A DNA stretch of 64,000 nt, from the NCBI GenBank assembly GCA_007115705.1, contig QXEO01001821.1, positions 711,003 through 775,002 of the forward strand, written 5' to 3'. The DNA is from Dactylis glomerata. Taxonomy: Eukaryota > Streptophyta > Magnoliopsida > Poales > Poaceae. The notes beneath the pieces were generated by a model. It was not told the origin of the DNA, made no database searches, and saw only the letters and a list, made by a program, of their open reading frames with translations. Both the position numbers and the translations under genes were made by a program. Position 1 is the stretch's first letter. Every line of letters begins with the position of its first letter. Positions 9,866 to 20,879 of the stretch are shown here, one piece after another.

Positions 9866-12800
9866 GAAATCGAGCTCATCAGCTTCCTCCGTGAGAATCG
9901 GGATATCTTTGCATGGTCTACTTCAGACCTGCAAGGTCTGCCGAGGGAGCTGGCTGAGCACGCATTGCATGTGAGACCGGATGCTAAGCCGGTGAAGCAG
10001 CCGCTCCGGCGGAATGCAGGTGATAGAAGGAAAGCCATTTGGGACGAAGTGGCGAGGCTCCTAGCCTCCGGCTTTATCAAAGAAGTGCTTCATCCGGATT
10101 GGGTGTCTAATCTGGTTTTGGTGGAAAAGAAGAAGGATGAGCCCGCCATAGTTAAAATATGGCGGATGTGTGTCGATTACACCAACTTGAACAAGGCATG
10201 CCCTAAAGATCCATTCCCGCTCCCTCAGATCGATCAAGTGATTGATTCCACAGCTGGATGTGAACTATTATCATTTGTAGATGCCTATTCTGGTTTCCAC
10301 CAGATCCCCTTGTATGAGCCGGATCAAATAAAGACATCCTTTATTACCCCGTACGGGGCTTATTGCTATCTCACTATGTCGTTCGGTTTAAGAAATGCCG
10401 GCGCAACTTACCAAAGGTGTATGCAAAAATGTTTGCACGATCAAATAGATAAAAATGTGCACATATATGTCGACGATATCGTCATAAAGACCAAGGAGAG
10501 CAAGACTCTTGTAGATGATCTCTGGGAAACCTTTGGAAACCTGAGGAGATTCCGGATGAAGTTGAATCCGGCTAAGTGTACATTCGGTGTGCCAGCGGGC
10601 AAGTTGCTCGGCTTCCTTGTTTCCAGTCGGGGTATTGAGGTGAATCCCGGCAAGATTCGTGCCATAGAAAGGATGAAGCCGCCGACAGATTTGAGGGAAG
10701 TACAGAAATTCACTGGGTGCCTCGCATCCCTGAGCCGTTTCATAAGCCGGCTAGGAGAGAAAGCTTTGCCGTTATATCAGTTGATGAAGAAGTCCGACAC
10801 ATTTGTCTGGACAACGCAAGCAGACGCAGCTTTCAAGGAATTAAAGCAGATGTTGTCAACAGCGCCGGTATTGGCGTCTCCGATGCCCCGGGAGCCAATG
10901 TTGCTCTATATAGCGGCAACCAGTAGGGTTGTCAGTGCAGTGGTAGTAGTGGAGCGAGAGGAAGGAGGCAAAACCGTGCAGCGGCCGGTATATTATCTGA
11001 GTGAAGTTCTCTCCACCTCAAAGCAAAACTACCCACACTATCAGAAGATGACTTATGGTGTCTATATGGCGGCCAAGAAGCTCAAGCATTACTTCCAAGA
11101 GCATCCAATCCGGGTAGTGGCCGAGGCCCCTATCTCGGAAATCATAAGTAACAAAGATGCCAGCGGCCGGATAGCAAAGTGGGCAATAGAGCTTTCACCA
11201 TATACACCTCAGTACGATAAGAGGGATGCAATCAAGTCCCAGGTGTTGGCTGACTTCTTTATTGACTGGGCCGAGATACAATATGAGCCACCTTTGCCAG
11301 ATGCAAATTATTGGAGGATGCATTTCGATGGGTCCAAGACAATACATGGCCTGGGTGCCGGCATAGTTCTCAGTTCACCAAAGAATGACCAATTGAGATA
11401 TGTCCTGCAGATTCATTTTGCAGCATCCAATAATGTGGCAGAATATGAGGCACTGGTGCATGGCCTGAAGGTGACTAAGGACATAGGAATTCGCCGGATT
11501 ATGTGTTTCGGTGATTCTGACTTGGTAATTCAGCAATGTTCCGGCATATGGGATGCTCATGATGCAAACATGGGATCCTACCGTTTCCTGGTACAGCAGT
11601 TGAGCGGTTACTTCGAAGGTTGTGAGTTCTGGCATGTTCTCCGGGCTCAGAACGACGCAGCTGATGCATTGTCCAAGCTGGGATCTTCCAGAGATTCAAT
11701 CCCGCCTGGCATTTCATTGGAGCATCTGAGGAAGCCTTCAATCAAGCCCTCGCCGGAGTCATCTTCCATTTATGTCCCGCCGAGTCCGGAGGATGCAGTT
11801 CCGATGGAGATAGATGCCGGAGCCAGGTCAGATAACCCGGGGACTGTTTTCTCAGTCCCGGGGACTGGGCCGACATATGCAGTGAGTGCTGTATTCCGGA
11901 GCAGAAATAAGGGCAAGGGTAAAATGTACCAAGAGGTTGTGCCGGTAAACCCGGGGACTGCTCCGGCATACCCGGGGACTGATCCCTCAGTCCCGGGGAC
12001 TTCGCGACCCATGGAGATCGATTATGTGTCGGCCGAAATGATGGAGATAGATCAGGCAGTATTCACTGTCAGGGAAGTGCCCTCATGGGCACGTCCAATC
12101 ATGAATTTCCTGGTAAATGGCCAAGTGCCAGCGGATGAAAATGAAGCCCGCCGGGTTACAAGGAGACCCAAAGGTTATACCATCATAAACAAGGAAATGT
12201 ACAAAAGAAGTGTCACCGGAGTATTGCAGAGATGTGTCGAATCTGCGGAAGGCCTGGAGATGCTCCGGGAAATTCATCAGGGGGAGTGTGGTCACCACGC
12301 TTCATCCAGAGCATTGGTGGCAAAGGTATTCCGGCATGGCTTCTATTGGCCGACGGCACTGCAAGAAGCAGAAGACTTGGTCCGGAAATGCAATGGGTGT
12401 CAGAGATATGCCCACCAGATTCATCAGCCGGCGTCTGCCTTGAAGACTATTCCGATAACTTGGCCCTTTGCTGTTTGGGGCCTGGATATGGTCGGGGCTT
12501 TTAAGCCGGCAAGGGGAAAAATGACCCATATCCTGGTCATGGTGGACAAATTCACCAAATGGATTGAAGTAAAGCCCATAAGCAAATGTGATGGTCACAC
12601 AACAGTGAAATTCCTAAAAGATATAATCTTGAGATATGGTGTTCCCCATGGCATCATCACTGACAATGGGTCAAACTTTGCCCAGGGACCATTTGCTAGA
12701 TTTTGTGAGGAAGTGGGAATCCGGCTGGACATTGCGTCGATCGCTCACCCTTGTACCAATGGCCAAGTAGAGAGGTCAAATGGACTAGTGCTGTCTGGCA

Positions 12801-13351
12801 TAAAACCCCGGCTGATAGAGCCACTGGAGAAAACTCCAGGATGTGGGCTAGATAAATTGCCAGCAGTGCTTTGGAGTTTAAGGACAACTCCAAATAGGTC
12901 AACAGGCTATACACCCTTTTTTCTTGTGTATGGAGCAGAAGCTGTGCTCCCTACAGATGTGATACATGATGCACCGAGAGTGGTGCTATATACTGAGGAA
13001 GAGGCTAAAGAAGCCAGGGAAAATGATGTTGATCTGCTGGAAGAAGCAAGAGAAATAACACTGTCAAGAACAGCAGTATATCAGCAGAACCTCAGACGCT
13101 ATCATGCGCAGAAGGTAAATCCAAGGAGATTCTAAGAGGGAGATCTAGTACTCCGGCTAAGGCAAGGCACAGAGGGCCGGCATAAGTTAACTCCTCCATG
13201 GGAGGGGCCATTCATTGTGAGCAGAGCTCTGCACAATGATGCCTATTATCTTATAGATGCGCAGACCCCCAAGAAGGACAAGGCGGACAGGTCGGGAGAA
13301 GAAACCAAGAGACCATGGAACATAGCCCTACTCCGCCCCTTTTACTCCTGA
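9866..13351 (+). pseudogene. Pol: reverse transcriptase, RNase H, second RNase H, integrase
   Basis: Same frame as gag and protease. Reverse transcriptase covers about 10080-10720, with CVDYTNLNKACPKDPFPLP, SFGLRNAGATYQRCM and the YVDD box near 10470. A first RNase H lies around 10880-11260. A second, archaeal-type RNase H begins near 11318 with HFDGSKTIHGLGAGIV and contains NNVAEYEAL and GDSDLV. A spacer follows with repeated PGT tripeptides and ME-I-D words (11800-12050). Integrase has an HHCC finger near 12290-12410 and a D,D-35-E core at GLDMVG (about 12481), TDNGSNF (about 12658) and GQVERSNG (about 12765). TAA at 13133-13135 interrupts the C-terminal integrase tail. The frame then continues through DLVLRLR and WEGPFIV to the natural TGA at 13349-13351. 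Confidence 0.92.
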
Positions 13352-14001
13352 GAAGCACAATGTATGTATTTCCATATTTTGCTTTGTGTGCCGGCACTTT
13401 ATGTCGGCACAAGACTAATGAGTGAAATGTCGGCATCCCGAAGATATCGGGTACTGCCTCCAAGATATATCGTTGTTTATTTTCAGTTCTTGTTTGTATG
13501 CCGGCTGGCTTGTTTTGAGTGCTTCCTATGTTGGCCTAGTAGTGTGTCGGCACCAAAGGCCGCTCTTCGACTCAGCTGCTGTCCGAAACCCGGCTTCATG
13601 GCTAGCAAGAGTAGATGCCGAAGATTGTCTACACATGGAAAACGGCTAAGGAATATAGAGCAAGCGAACCGACATTTGTGAAATTGCTAAGTATAAAACT
13701 TGAAGTGTCGGGTGATCTGAGGTCTAAGTTTCAAAGTTGAAGTACTGTATGTTTAATGAAGCAACCTTGAGACTCATATGTCGAAAGCCAAATAAGGTAG
13801 ACAAGTATCCAAGGTTGTGGACTTAGGGAAACAGGAAAGCAAACTCGGTGACTTAGCCAAGAGATGATCCGGCATTCATAAACGAGCAAACCAAGTTAAA
13901 ACTTGTTCAGCTAGCAAACTTAAGGGAAATAGAGTATATATTACATCTGCACTCGGCATACCGGGGATCTGATAAACCTTAAAGTTTTTGGTACGGCAAA
14001 G
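13352..14001. other. Non-coding spacer between converging pol and antisense gene
   Basis: No ORF with coding character. On the - strand this would be the 3' UTR of the antisense gene; on the + strand it is post-pol spacer. The words TGTCGGCA and TGCCGGCA recur here as throughout the element. Confidence 0.6.
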
Positions 14002-17000
14002 TTAAGAAGCAGGGGCAGAAGCAGAGCCGCCGGCTGGTGGAGCTGTAGCGGTGGAGATGTCGGCCTCAGGGGTGCCGGACCCAGCAGATGGAATGGAGCC
14101 ATCACCTCCGCCCGGGACAGATGCCTGTTCCGGAGCATCAGTGTCGGCCTCTTCAGCTTCCTCTTCATCTTGGCTGGAATCGGAGCCCTTAGCATCAGCA
14201 GCATCCCTGGCATCGTCTGCTGTCTTCTCCGGCTCGCGGATGTCCCGGACAAAAGCATCGGTGTCGGCATAGTCCACATAACTGTGGGCCAGTTCTCGCC
14301 GACGCCGGATGTGTTCCGGATCCGTGGTCCAGATAGATCCTTCGCGCACAGTGCGCAAAGTCTCCAGATCAGCTTTTTCATACCAGGAGAGGAAGTAGCT
14401 GAGAGCTTCATCAGCTCCTACCCTCGCGTCGGAATCCCGCCATTCCCGGAGGCGAACCTTGGCAAGCTGCAGATCATTGCCGAGATCAACAGGATCAGTG
14501 GGCGTCCTTTGTCCCGGCCAGAGGGCAGAGAATGCCTCCTGGGCGCCATAAAAGAGTTCTTCTGTGTAGAGGGTCATGGCGTTCTTCCGGGATTGCAGGG
14601 CCAACAGCTGCTCCGACATGTCCCAGTTGGCCGAGTCAACCGGAACACCCCGGTTCTCTCGATCCAACTGCAGAGCCCTCTCAACGTCTTCGACGGAAGC
14701 GGGAAACATGTCTGAGAAAAATAGATAATATTAGCAAGAGGGGAATATGTCGGCATAGATGGTATGCCGGAAAGGATTATGGTATGTCGGGCAGGATAAG
14801 GAAAAGAGGGATTTGAAGCTTACTGGCGAGGTCAGCATTGAGCTGTGCAACTGTAACTTCCCATTTCGTTGCCTGCTCCTTCAAGCTAGAAACTTCGGCA
14901 TGGGCGTTGGAGGCATCAGTCTCGGAGGTGACAAGCAGCTCCTGGGCCTTCTTGAGTTGACCCTCCCTCTGATCCTTCTCCTCCAGAAGCTCGGCGATCC
15001 GGCCCTTCAACTGCTCTGTCTCGACCTTGTGAGCGGCATCCCAGTCGTCCAGTTGCTTGGCCACATCCACTGAGGACATACAGTCCTGGTGGCGTGCCTC
15101 CAGTGCAGCTTTATCATCTGAAAAGATTTGAAGTCAAAACAAGGTGAAGATGGAAAACAATGACAAGAGATAAAGGATTTGAAGTATAAAGGGTTCGGGT
15201 GACAGCAGGATCTGGCATACCTGTCAGCTCCTTCACCCTCTTAAGAAGCTCGGCGACTTGTTCTTCAGTGCCAGCTGAAGAATGTCGGCACAAGGTTATG
15301 TGTCAGCAAGAATAGTATTGCAAAGTAAAAAGAGGAAAGGTATCCGGCATATAGCGGTATGTCGGCGAAGATTACCTTTCTTGGACAGCTCCAGCCGAAG
15401 CTTGCTATGCTCGTCGGATAACTTCCGATGCTCGCATACCAAGTCATGATACATGTCGGCACGTGTGTTGTTCATGCGCTGCAAAAGTGTTAGGATTTGA
15501 AAGGTTATGAGAGAAGTCTAGCATACCAGTACAATTGAAGATCATATAAAGTACTCATGCTGTTGAAGACCCGGCACAGGTGCTGCGCACCTATCCCGGC
15601 CCTCGGTGACTAGGATTTGAAGCTCGGATTTGAGCTCATATCTCGGTCAAGAGGATTCGAAAAATAATTAAAAGGTGAAATAGGTAAAGACCCGGCACAG
15701 GTGCTGCGCACCTATCCCGGCTCTCGGTGACTAGGATTTGAAGCTCGGATCGAGCTCATATGTCGGCAGTTAATTCGAGAACAGCTAACTACAAGAGTAT
15801 TGGAAAATCCCGGATGTCCGTGTCCCGGACAGCCGACATTTTCGGGGACTGGGGATATGTGTATAGGTAGAGAAGAGTTACATTGGTGGCATCGGCCAAT
15901 TGGTGAAGTCTTTGCTGGAGGCTGAGGAGCTCGCAGGCAATCGGAATGGGCTTCGCGGCCAGGATGTCTGAGGGATTGCCAGTGGCCGAGGCTTCGGCCA
16001 TCTTCTTGCTCCTGGAGTCCGCAGTGTCCATGTTGCCGGCGTCATTCCACCTGACACAGTGCTCCTTAAGAGACCCAAGGTTCTGGTCACTTTTCGTCTC
16101 CAGGGGGACGCGGCCCTCAAGTTCCGGCGTGTCGAAGAAGCTGGGCCGGTAGCCAGGCCGGGTTGCTGCCCTCCCAAGATGCAGGGCCAGGGCAGAGCTG
16201 GGCCGGGATGCTGCTTTAGGAGGAGCAGTGGCGGCGGACGGTGTGCCAGACTTGGTCGGTTGGATCTTGAGGGTGCCGGACTTGACCGGAGCAGAGGTCT
16301 TGTCCGGGATGGAGGCCTTGGCCGGGGCAGCGGTCTTGGCTGGCGCTGGAGTCTTCTTAGCAGAGGGAGTCTTGGGCGTGGGTTGTTCCGGCGCGGCCCG
16401 TGCAGCTTGGCCAGCAGAGGCAGGTTTCGGAGTAGTCTGGACTTCCGACACTGCAGGGCCCTTTCCTTTGATATCTGTGCCGGTGCTCCTGTTGCTTGCG
16501 CCGACATCATCAGTAGTCCCGACACCGCTGATGGGTGCGCCGGAGTCTGGGGCATCTTGTTGGGCTCCTGTGTCCATATGGACATCAGAAGCCGGAGGTT
16601 CCTGTTGAGCCCCCGAGTCCATGTGGACGTCGGGGGCAGGATTTTCTTGCTCCGGCGGAGGATCATCCTTCGCTGGAGAGGTTGGTCTATCGGGCGCAGG
16701 CGAAGATGCCGGCGCCGGGGAGGTCGTGTGACTTGCAGATGGTATGTCAGAGGTGGCAGTTTCCGCCGGCTTGGTAACCTTCGGGCCGCCACTCGAGCCA
16801 GAAGCTTGTTCCGGCGCAAGAGGAGCCCTGAAAGAGAGAAAACGCCAAGTCAATAATCAAAGCAAGAGATATGTCGGAGGAAATACAAAGAAAAGAAACT
16901 TACCCCGGGGCAACAGGCCTCTGTTTCTTCGGAATGGGCACGCCAACCTTCTGCCTCTTATGTTGCTGAGGTGTGTCGGGCTGGGGCTTCATGCCTCGCT

Positions 17001-18484
17001 TCCGGCCGGCACGTCCGCCGGTGGAAGGAGGTCCCTGGTTCAGAGGGGCGGCGTCGACAACCATGTCGTCCGGGATAGCTGAGGACGGCATTGGAAAGGC
17101 GTAAGCAACAGGTGTTTCTGGAAAAGCATAAGCAAGAGGTGTCGGGCAGATAAACATCCGGCAGTCTTCATCGAAATCGTCGTCACTCCAGTCTTGAGTG
17201 AAATGCCGGGATGAAGAGCCCTTACCCGAGGCAGCTGCAGCACGGGTGCTCCGGGGTAGCTTGTCCCAGTGATCCGGATCTTCAACATCCGCAGCAGCGC
17301 GGTCTGCCGCGATCTTGATCCGGGAGTTCTCCATACTCTGGAAGCTGAACTTCTGCATAATGCAAAGTAAATGGGTCAGAAGCAAGAAATATGTCGGTGC
17401 AAGAAGTATGTCGGATCAAGCATTATAAGTATGTCGGCAAATAACAAATCTCGGGTCATGCATGATAACTATCTATATGCCGGACAAGAGAGTATGTATC
17501 GGCCAGAGTATTTACCGTTGGGGCGGGCCGGTCCCGGCTGTATGGTTCAAGTCCCCAGGCAAAGGTGGCCTGAGAGGACTTGCAGACGTCCTTGATCCGC
17601 CGCAGAATGTCGGCCGGGGTCAGCTCATGTGTAGAATGCCGGGTGGGGTCCATGGGCCCGCTCATCTGGCAGATTTTGTGTGACCGGCGCTGCAGAGGAG
17701 AGACGCGCCGGCTGATGAAGCATGCCACTAGATCTTGAGGGGTAAGGCCGGCATCCCGGAGCTCGCCCTTAACCCGATGGAGCGCGTTCACCGGCATCAC
17801 CGAGTTCTTCGGGTTGTAGGTCCAATTCTTCATAGCCAAGGGTGGCTCGTCCACAAATGGCGGCAGGTTGAGCAGATCCACGTCGGTGGTGTTCTTGACG
17901 TAGAAGAAGCTTTTCTGCCACTTCTTGCAAGACTCGAGGAATTCCACCTTGGGAAAATCCGAGCCCTTCCGGGACATGATGGTGGCCGCGCCACAAAGGG
18001 TCATGGGGCGGTCCTTCTTCTCCTGGGCCGTCTCCGGCGGGTCATCCTTGCTCCGGGGCGGCTCTTGGATGACTTGCTTCCATAGTTGAAAGTACTTCGC
18101 CCAGGCTTGGGAGAAGGGCTCTATGCCGGCGAAGCCTTCGCAGAATGCGGCGAAGGCGGAGAGGATCATCACCGCGTTCGCCGAGATATGGTGAGGCTGC
18201 AGGTCGTAGGTGTCGAGGACGTCCCGGAAGAAGTCCGACGCCGGCAGGCCGAAACCCCGCTCGAAGTGGGCAATGAAGACGACTCATTCGCCGGGTTCAG
18301 GTGTCGGCGCAGTTTCTCCCGCAGGTAGCCGGTATGCAACACCCTCCGGCACTCTCCTGGTGGAGGTGACCCAGGATATGTCGGCCGGGGTAACCTCCGA
18401 CCCCTCCCAGCCGGAGCGTCCTTGGACCCGGGCCGAGGTATCTTCCTCTGAGGCCGAGGTACCTGTCATGCTTGAGGAAGCCAT
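14002..18484 (-). pseudogene. Antisense seven-exon gene inside the gypsy element (Transposase_28-like N-terminus)
   Basis: Inferred exons on the - strand: 18484-17516, 17352-16904, 16827-15882, 15478-15376, 15274-15221, 15117-14824 and 14711-14002. Every intron is GT-AG and all phases (0,2,0,1,1,1) agree. The total is 3525 nt, or 1174 codons plus stop. Exon 1 resembles the domain called Transposase_28 or putative gypsy-type transposon in grasses: HFERGFGLPASDFFRDVL, then SANAVMILSAFAAFCEGF and KSFFYVKN. Exons 2-3 encode a basic, Pro/Ala/Ser-rich linker with a KRQKVGVPIPKKQRP nuclear-signal-like stretch. Exons 4-6 encode a Leu/Glu-rich coiled coil. Exon 7 ends in an acidic and then Ala/Ser-rich tail. 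One in-frame TGA at 18286-18284 (CGA to TGA is likely) breaks exon 1. Function unknown. Related antisense ORFs are known in Tat elements; splicing here is inferred from sequence only. Confidence 0.8.
15567..15766. repeat. Two tandem copies, period about 121 bp, in an intron of the antisense gene
   Basis: Copies begin GACCCGGCACAGGTGCTGCG at 15568 and 15689 and extend about 78 bp at near identity, separated by AT-rich filler. Each contains the palindrome AGGTGCTGCGCACCT. They lie in intron 3 of the antisense gene (15479-15881). Confidence 0.85.
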
Positions 18485-19099
18485 CTGGATGGCCGGAACA
18501 AGGCGTGATAGCCGGAGTCCCGTGATGTTATTCCTATCAAGACCGGAGAAAAGAGGGAGGTTAGTCTCTCTGGCATACCGCTCTCACCAATGTTAGCAAA
18601 AATAGAAGATCTACCGAGGCAGTTAAAACCAGAGACAAACAAGGGTAAAACTTCTGAGGAAGAACACCTGCGAATTGCTAAGGAACGTTGCTAGCAATGC
18701 TAGTCGAGTCAAAGGGATAACAAGCAGAGGAACTGCAGCAGATCTATGCAAGTATGGTTACCAATGCGAAGCTATAGAGAAGCAGAAACGATGAAGAACA
18801 GAGAAAGAGGAACTCACCGGAGCTTGGCCGGCGGCGGTGGAACAGCGGCGGCGAACGTGCAGGAGAAGGTCCAATCTCCCAGCAATGTCGCTGCAGAAAG
18901 AGGCGGCGGCGGCGGCGTCGTCGACAAAGATGTCGGGCGTCGTCGAGCGTCTGCGTCGGCGTGGAGCAGATCGACGGTGGCGGCGATGCTGGTCCTCTGC
19001 TCTTCGGTCCGGCGGTGAAGCGCATGAGGCAGGGGGACAGGGGAGGAAGATGATGGTGTGGGGTAAAAAGATAAGTTTACCCCCGCCGCCCTATTTATA
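18485..19099 (-). promoter_or_regulatory. Promoter, leader and 5' UTR intron of the antisense gene
   Basis: On the - strand a TATAAATA box occupies 19099-19092, in a GC-rich setting unlike the surrounding LTR-type sequence. Downstream, a donor GTGAGT at 18817 and an acceptor TTGATAG ending at 18534 would remove a 284-nt leader intron. That leaves about 49 nt before the ATG at 18484. This is inferred from consensus strings only. Confidence 0.6.
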
Positions 19100-19554
19100 T
19101 GCCTACCAGGTAAGGGTCGTGGGGATGGTAGTGCTCCACTACCCCGACCGTTTCTGCGGTGAGTCGCCACGTGGCAGCACGGAGTGGGGCGGCGGTTCCT
19201 GTAACCGTGCCACTAGGCAATGATGGTGGGGAGTGAATGCACTGTGAACCGTCACATCGTGTGACCGTTCAAGGTGGCAGAGGAGTTGCAAGTTTCGATG
19301 CAAACTGTCAGGCCTGGCTTCTCAGGGAAGTCTCGTCTATATGTCGGCATAACTGCCCGAAGAATAAGTTCCGTCCGGAATACCCTCAGGGCCGGCCGGA
19401 TTAATTTTTGGATAAGAAAAAGTGGCCGGTATATGCATGAATGTCCCGGCATATAATCTGATCGTCGGGATATAACGGATAGCCGGGGTATAACGAAGAG
19501 ATGATATGTTGAACCTGTCAAGGCTCCACAGTTATGACTGGGGAACCTCGGCAG

Positions 19555-19567
19555 CTTCGGGGACTAG
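19555..19567 (+). other. Polypurine tract region of the Tat-type element
   Basis: CTTCGGGGACTAG directly precedes the TG of the 3' LTR. It is short for a plant PPT, but its position is exact. Confidence 0.6.
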
Positions 19568-20496
19568 TGTCGGGGGGATGACCCCTGGTAGGGTCAAGAG
19601 ACTAGAAAGATACAGGGACTATGGTTGACTTTATGCCGGATTATCAAGGAAGGGCCTGGCCGGAACATAAGAGCATCGGCCAGGCCGGCATATTTGTGTA
19701 TCCCGGCTGGTGTTCGGATATGCCGGTATAGCCGGAATACTTATATAGGAGTGCCGGCATATGCTTAGATATGTCGGCCTAACTTGTCTGGTATATTGTG
19801 CAGGGGCAGGGGAGGCCGGATTACCCGACCTTCATAGGTCGTTGGTCCGGCATATATGTCCAGGATATGGCCAACGGTCATATCCGGGATACATAAGTCA
19901 GCTAAGGTGTCATGTCCCTACAATCAAGGAGAGACTCTGCTCAGTATGGAGAGGGATCATGTTGACAGGGTGCACAGTGGTGATCTACCTACCCTCACTG
20001 TGCACAAGTACAGCCCTTACCTCACCAAGGTAAGGTCACAGTCCAAGAAGTACAAGGTACAGGGATGTGGAGTCCCATCGAGAGCAATCAGGGGCAAGGT
20101 CAAGGGTCTTGCCCATCGTCAGCATGTCCTGTTTGGAGTGTAGTTGATGTCTCCTGGTCTTATGTGACCGTTGTAACCCTGGCCACCACTATATAAGGTG
20201 GCATAGGGAGCCCTGGTAAAGGGTTGGTCACTCTGTGTTCCAGCACTTAGCAGTTCATCTTCCTCCTCTAGCAGAGAGCTTGGAAGCACCATTGTTATAT
20301 ACTCCATCGATCTAAATATATAACCAGTAGAGCAGGAGTAGGGGTGTTATCTCCTTACGAGAGCCCCGAACCTGGGTAGATCAGTGTTCCTTTCTGTCGT
20401 GCTTTTTAGCTCGTTCCCCTCTCCCGAATCCTCCAGCATCTAGTTCGGCCCCCATTTAAGCCATCCCATGGCATATGTTGTTTCACCACGACGACA
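19568..20496 (+). repeat. 3' LTR of the Tat-type gypsy element
   Basis: 929 bp, TGTCGGGG to CACGACGACA, followed by the GTATT duplication. About 99.5% identical to the 5' LTR by eye, with no length difference. Confidence 0.97.
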
Positions 20497-20501
20497 GTAT
20501 T

Positions 20502-20874
20502 GTGTGTCTAAATTCTCAATTGTCAAAATTTTGGTACAAGGATCAGCTGATTGTCAATATGATATCCCAATTTCGTGTTAACAACCATGGTCAAGCCCAT
20601 ATCATCATACTGGAGGAACAAGCTTCACTTGAGTTGGGAAATTACGGTTGGATAATTGTTGACCATGAATTACTGATGGCGTTCAAGGTTTGTGTTGAAG
20701 AATTACTATTGGAAAATTACTCGTTTTGGACCGTCGAAAAAATATTGTTGCGAAATCACGTTGTAGAATTGCGTAGCAATAAAGATTTACAGTCGATCAA
20801 TTATTGTCCAAAAATTACTGCTTGAGCCAAAGATCTCTATCGAAAATAAAATATTGTAGCACATATTGTCCATG
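20502..20874. other. Pre-insertion DNA between two gypsy elements
   Basis: An AT-rich stretch with no supported gene. Its end continues, in the pre-insertion arrangement, at 29227. The word TAGCACA..TTGTC.ATG near 20857 recurs at 29440, suggesting an old unnamed repeat spanning both pieces. Confidence 0.5.
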
Positions 20875-20879
20875 ATGTA

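Larger units (their letters stand above)
5369..20496 (+). mobile_element. Complete Tat-type gypsy LTR retrotransposon (15.1 kb)
   Basis: It is bounded by 929-bp LTRs and a perfect 5-bp target duplication GTATT (5364-5368 and 20497-20501). Interior order: PBS, gag, aspartic protease, reverse transcriptase, RNase H, a second (archaeal-type) RNase H, integrase, a 6.2-kb region holding an antisense spliced gene, and a polypurine end. Two RNase H domains are the hallmark of the plant Tat lineage (established knowledge). Only about five substitutions separate the LTRs, so the insertion is young. The coding frame nevertheless has three nonsense codons, so the copy may not be self-sufficient. Confidence 0.95.

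Noticed and set aside
15878..16819. Arg/Pro-rich - strand ORF overlapping exon 3 of the antisense gene
   Set aside because: A shadow frame of a GC-rich exon; the exon frame used has matching phases at both splice sites.
16059..16856. Gly/Arg-rich + strand ORF opposite the antisense gene
   Set aside because: Composition artefact of the opposite strand; no start context, no motif.
20475..20825. 116-codon ORF starting in the gypsy 3' LTR
   Set aside because: It begins in the LTR and crosses the insertion junction into AT-rich DNA; no motif.
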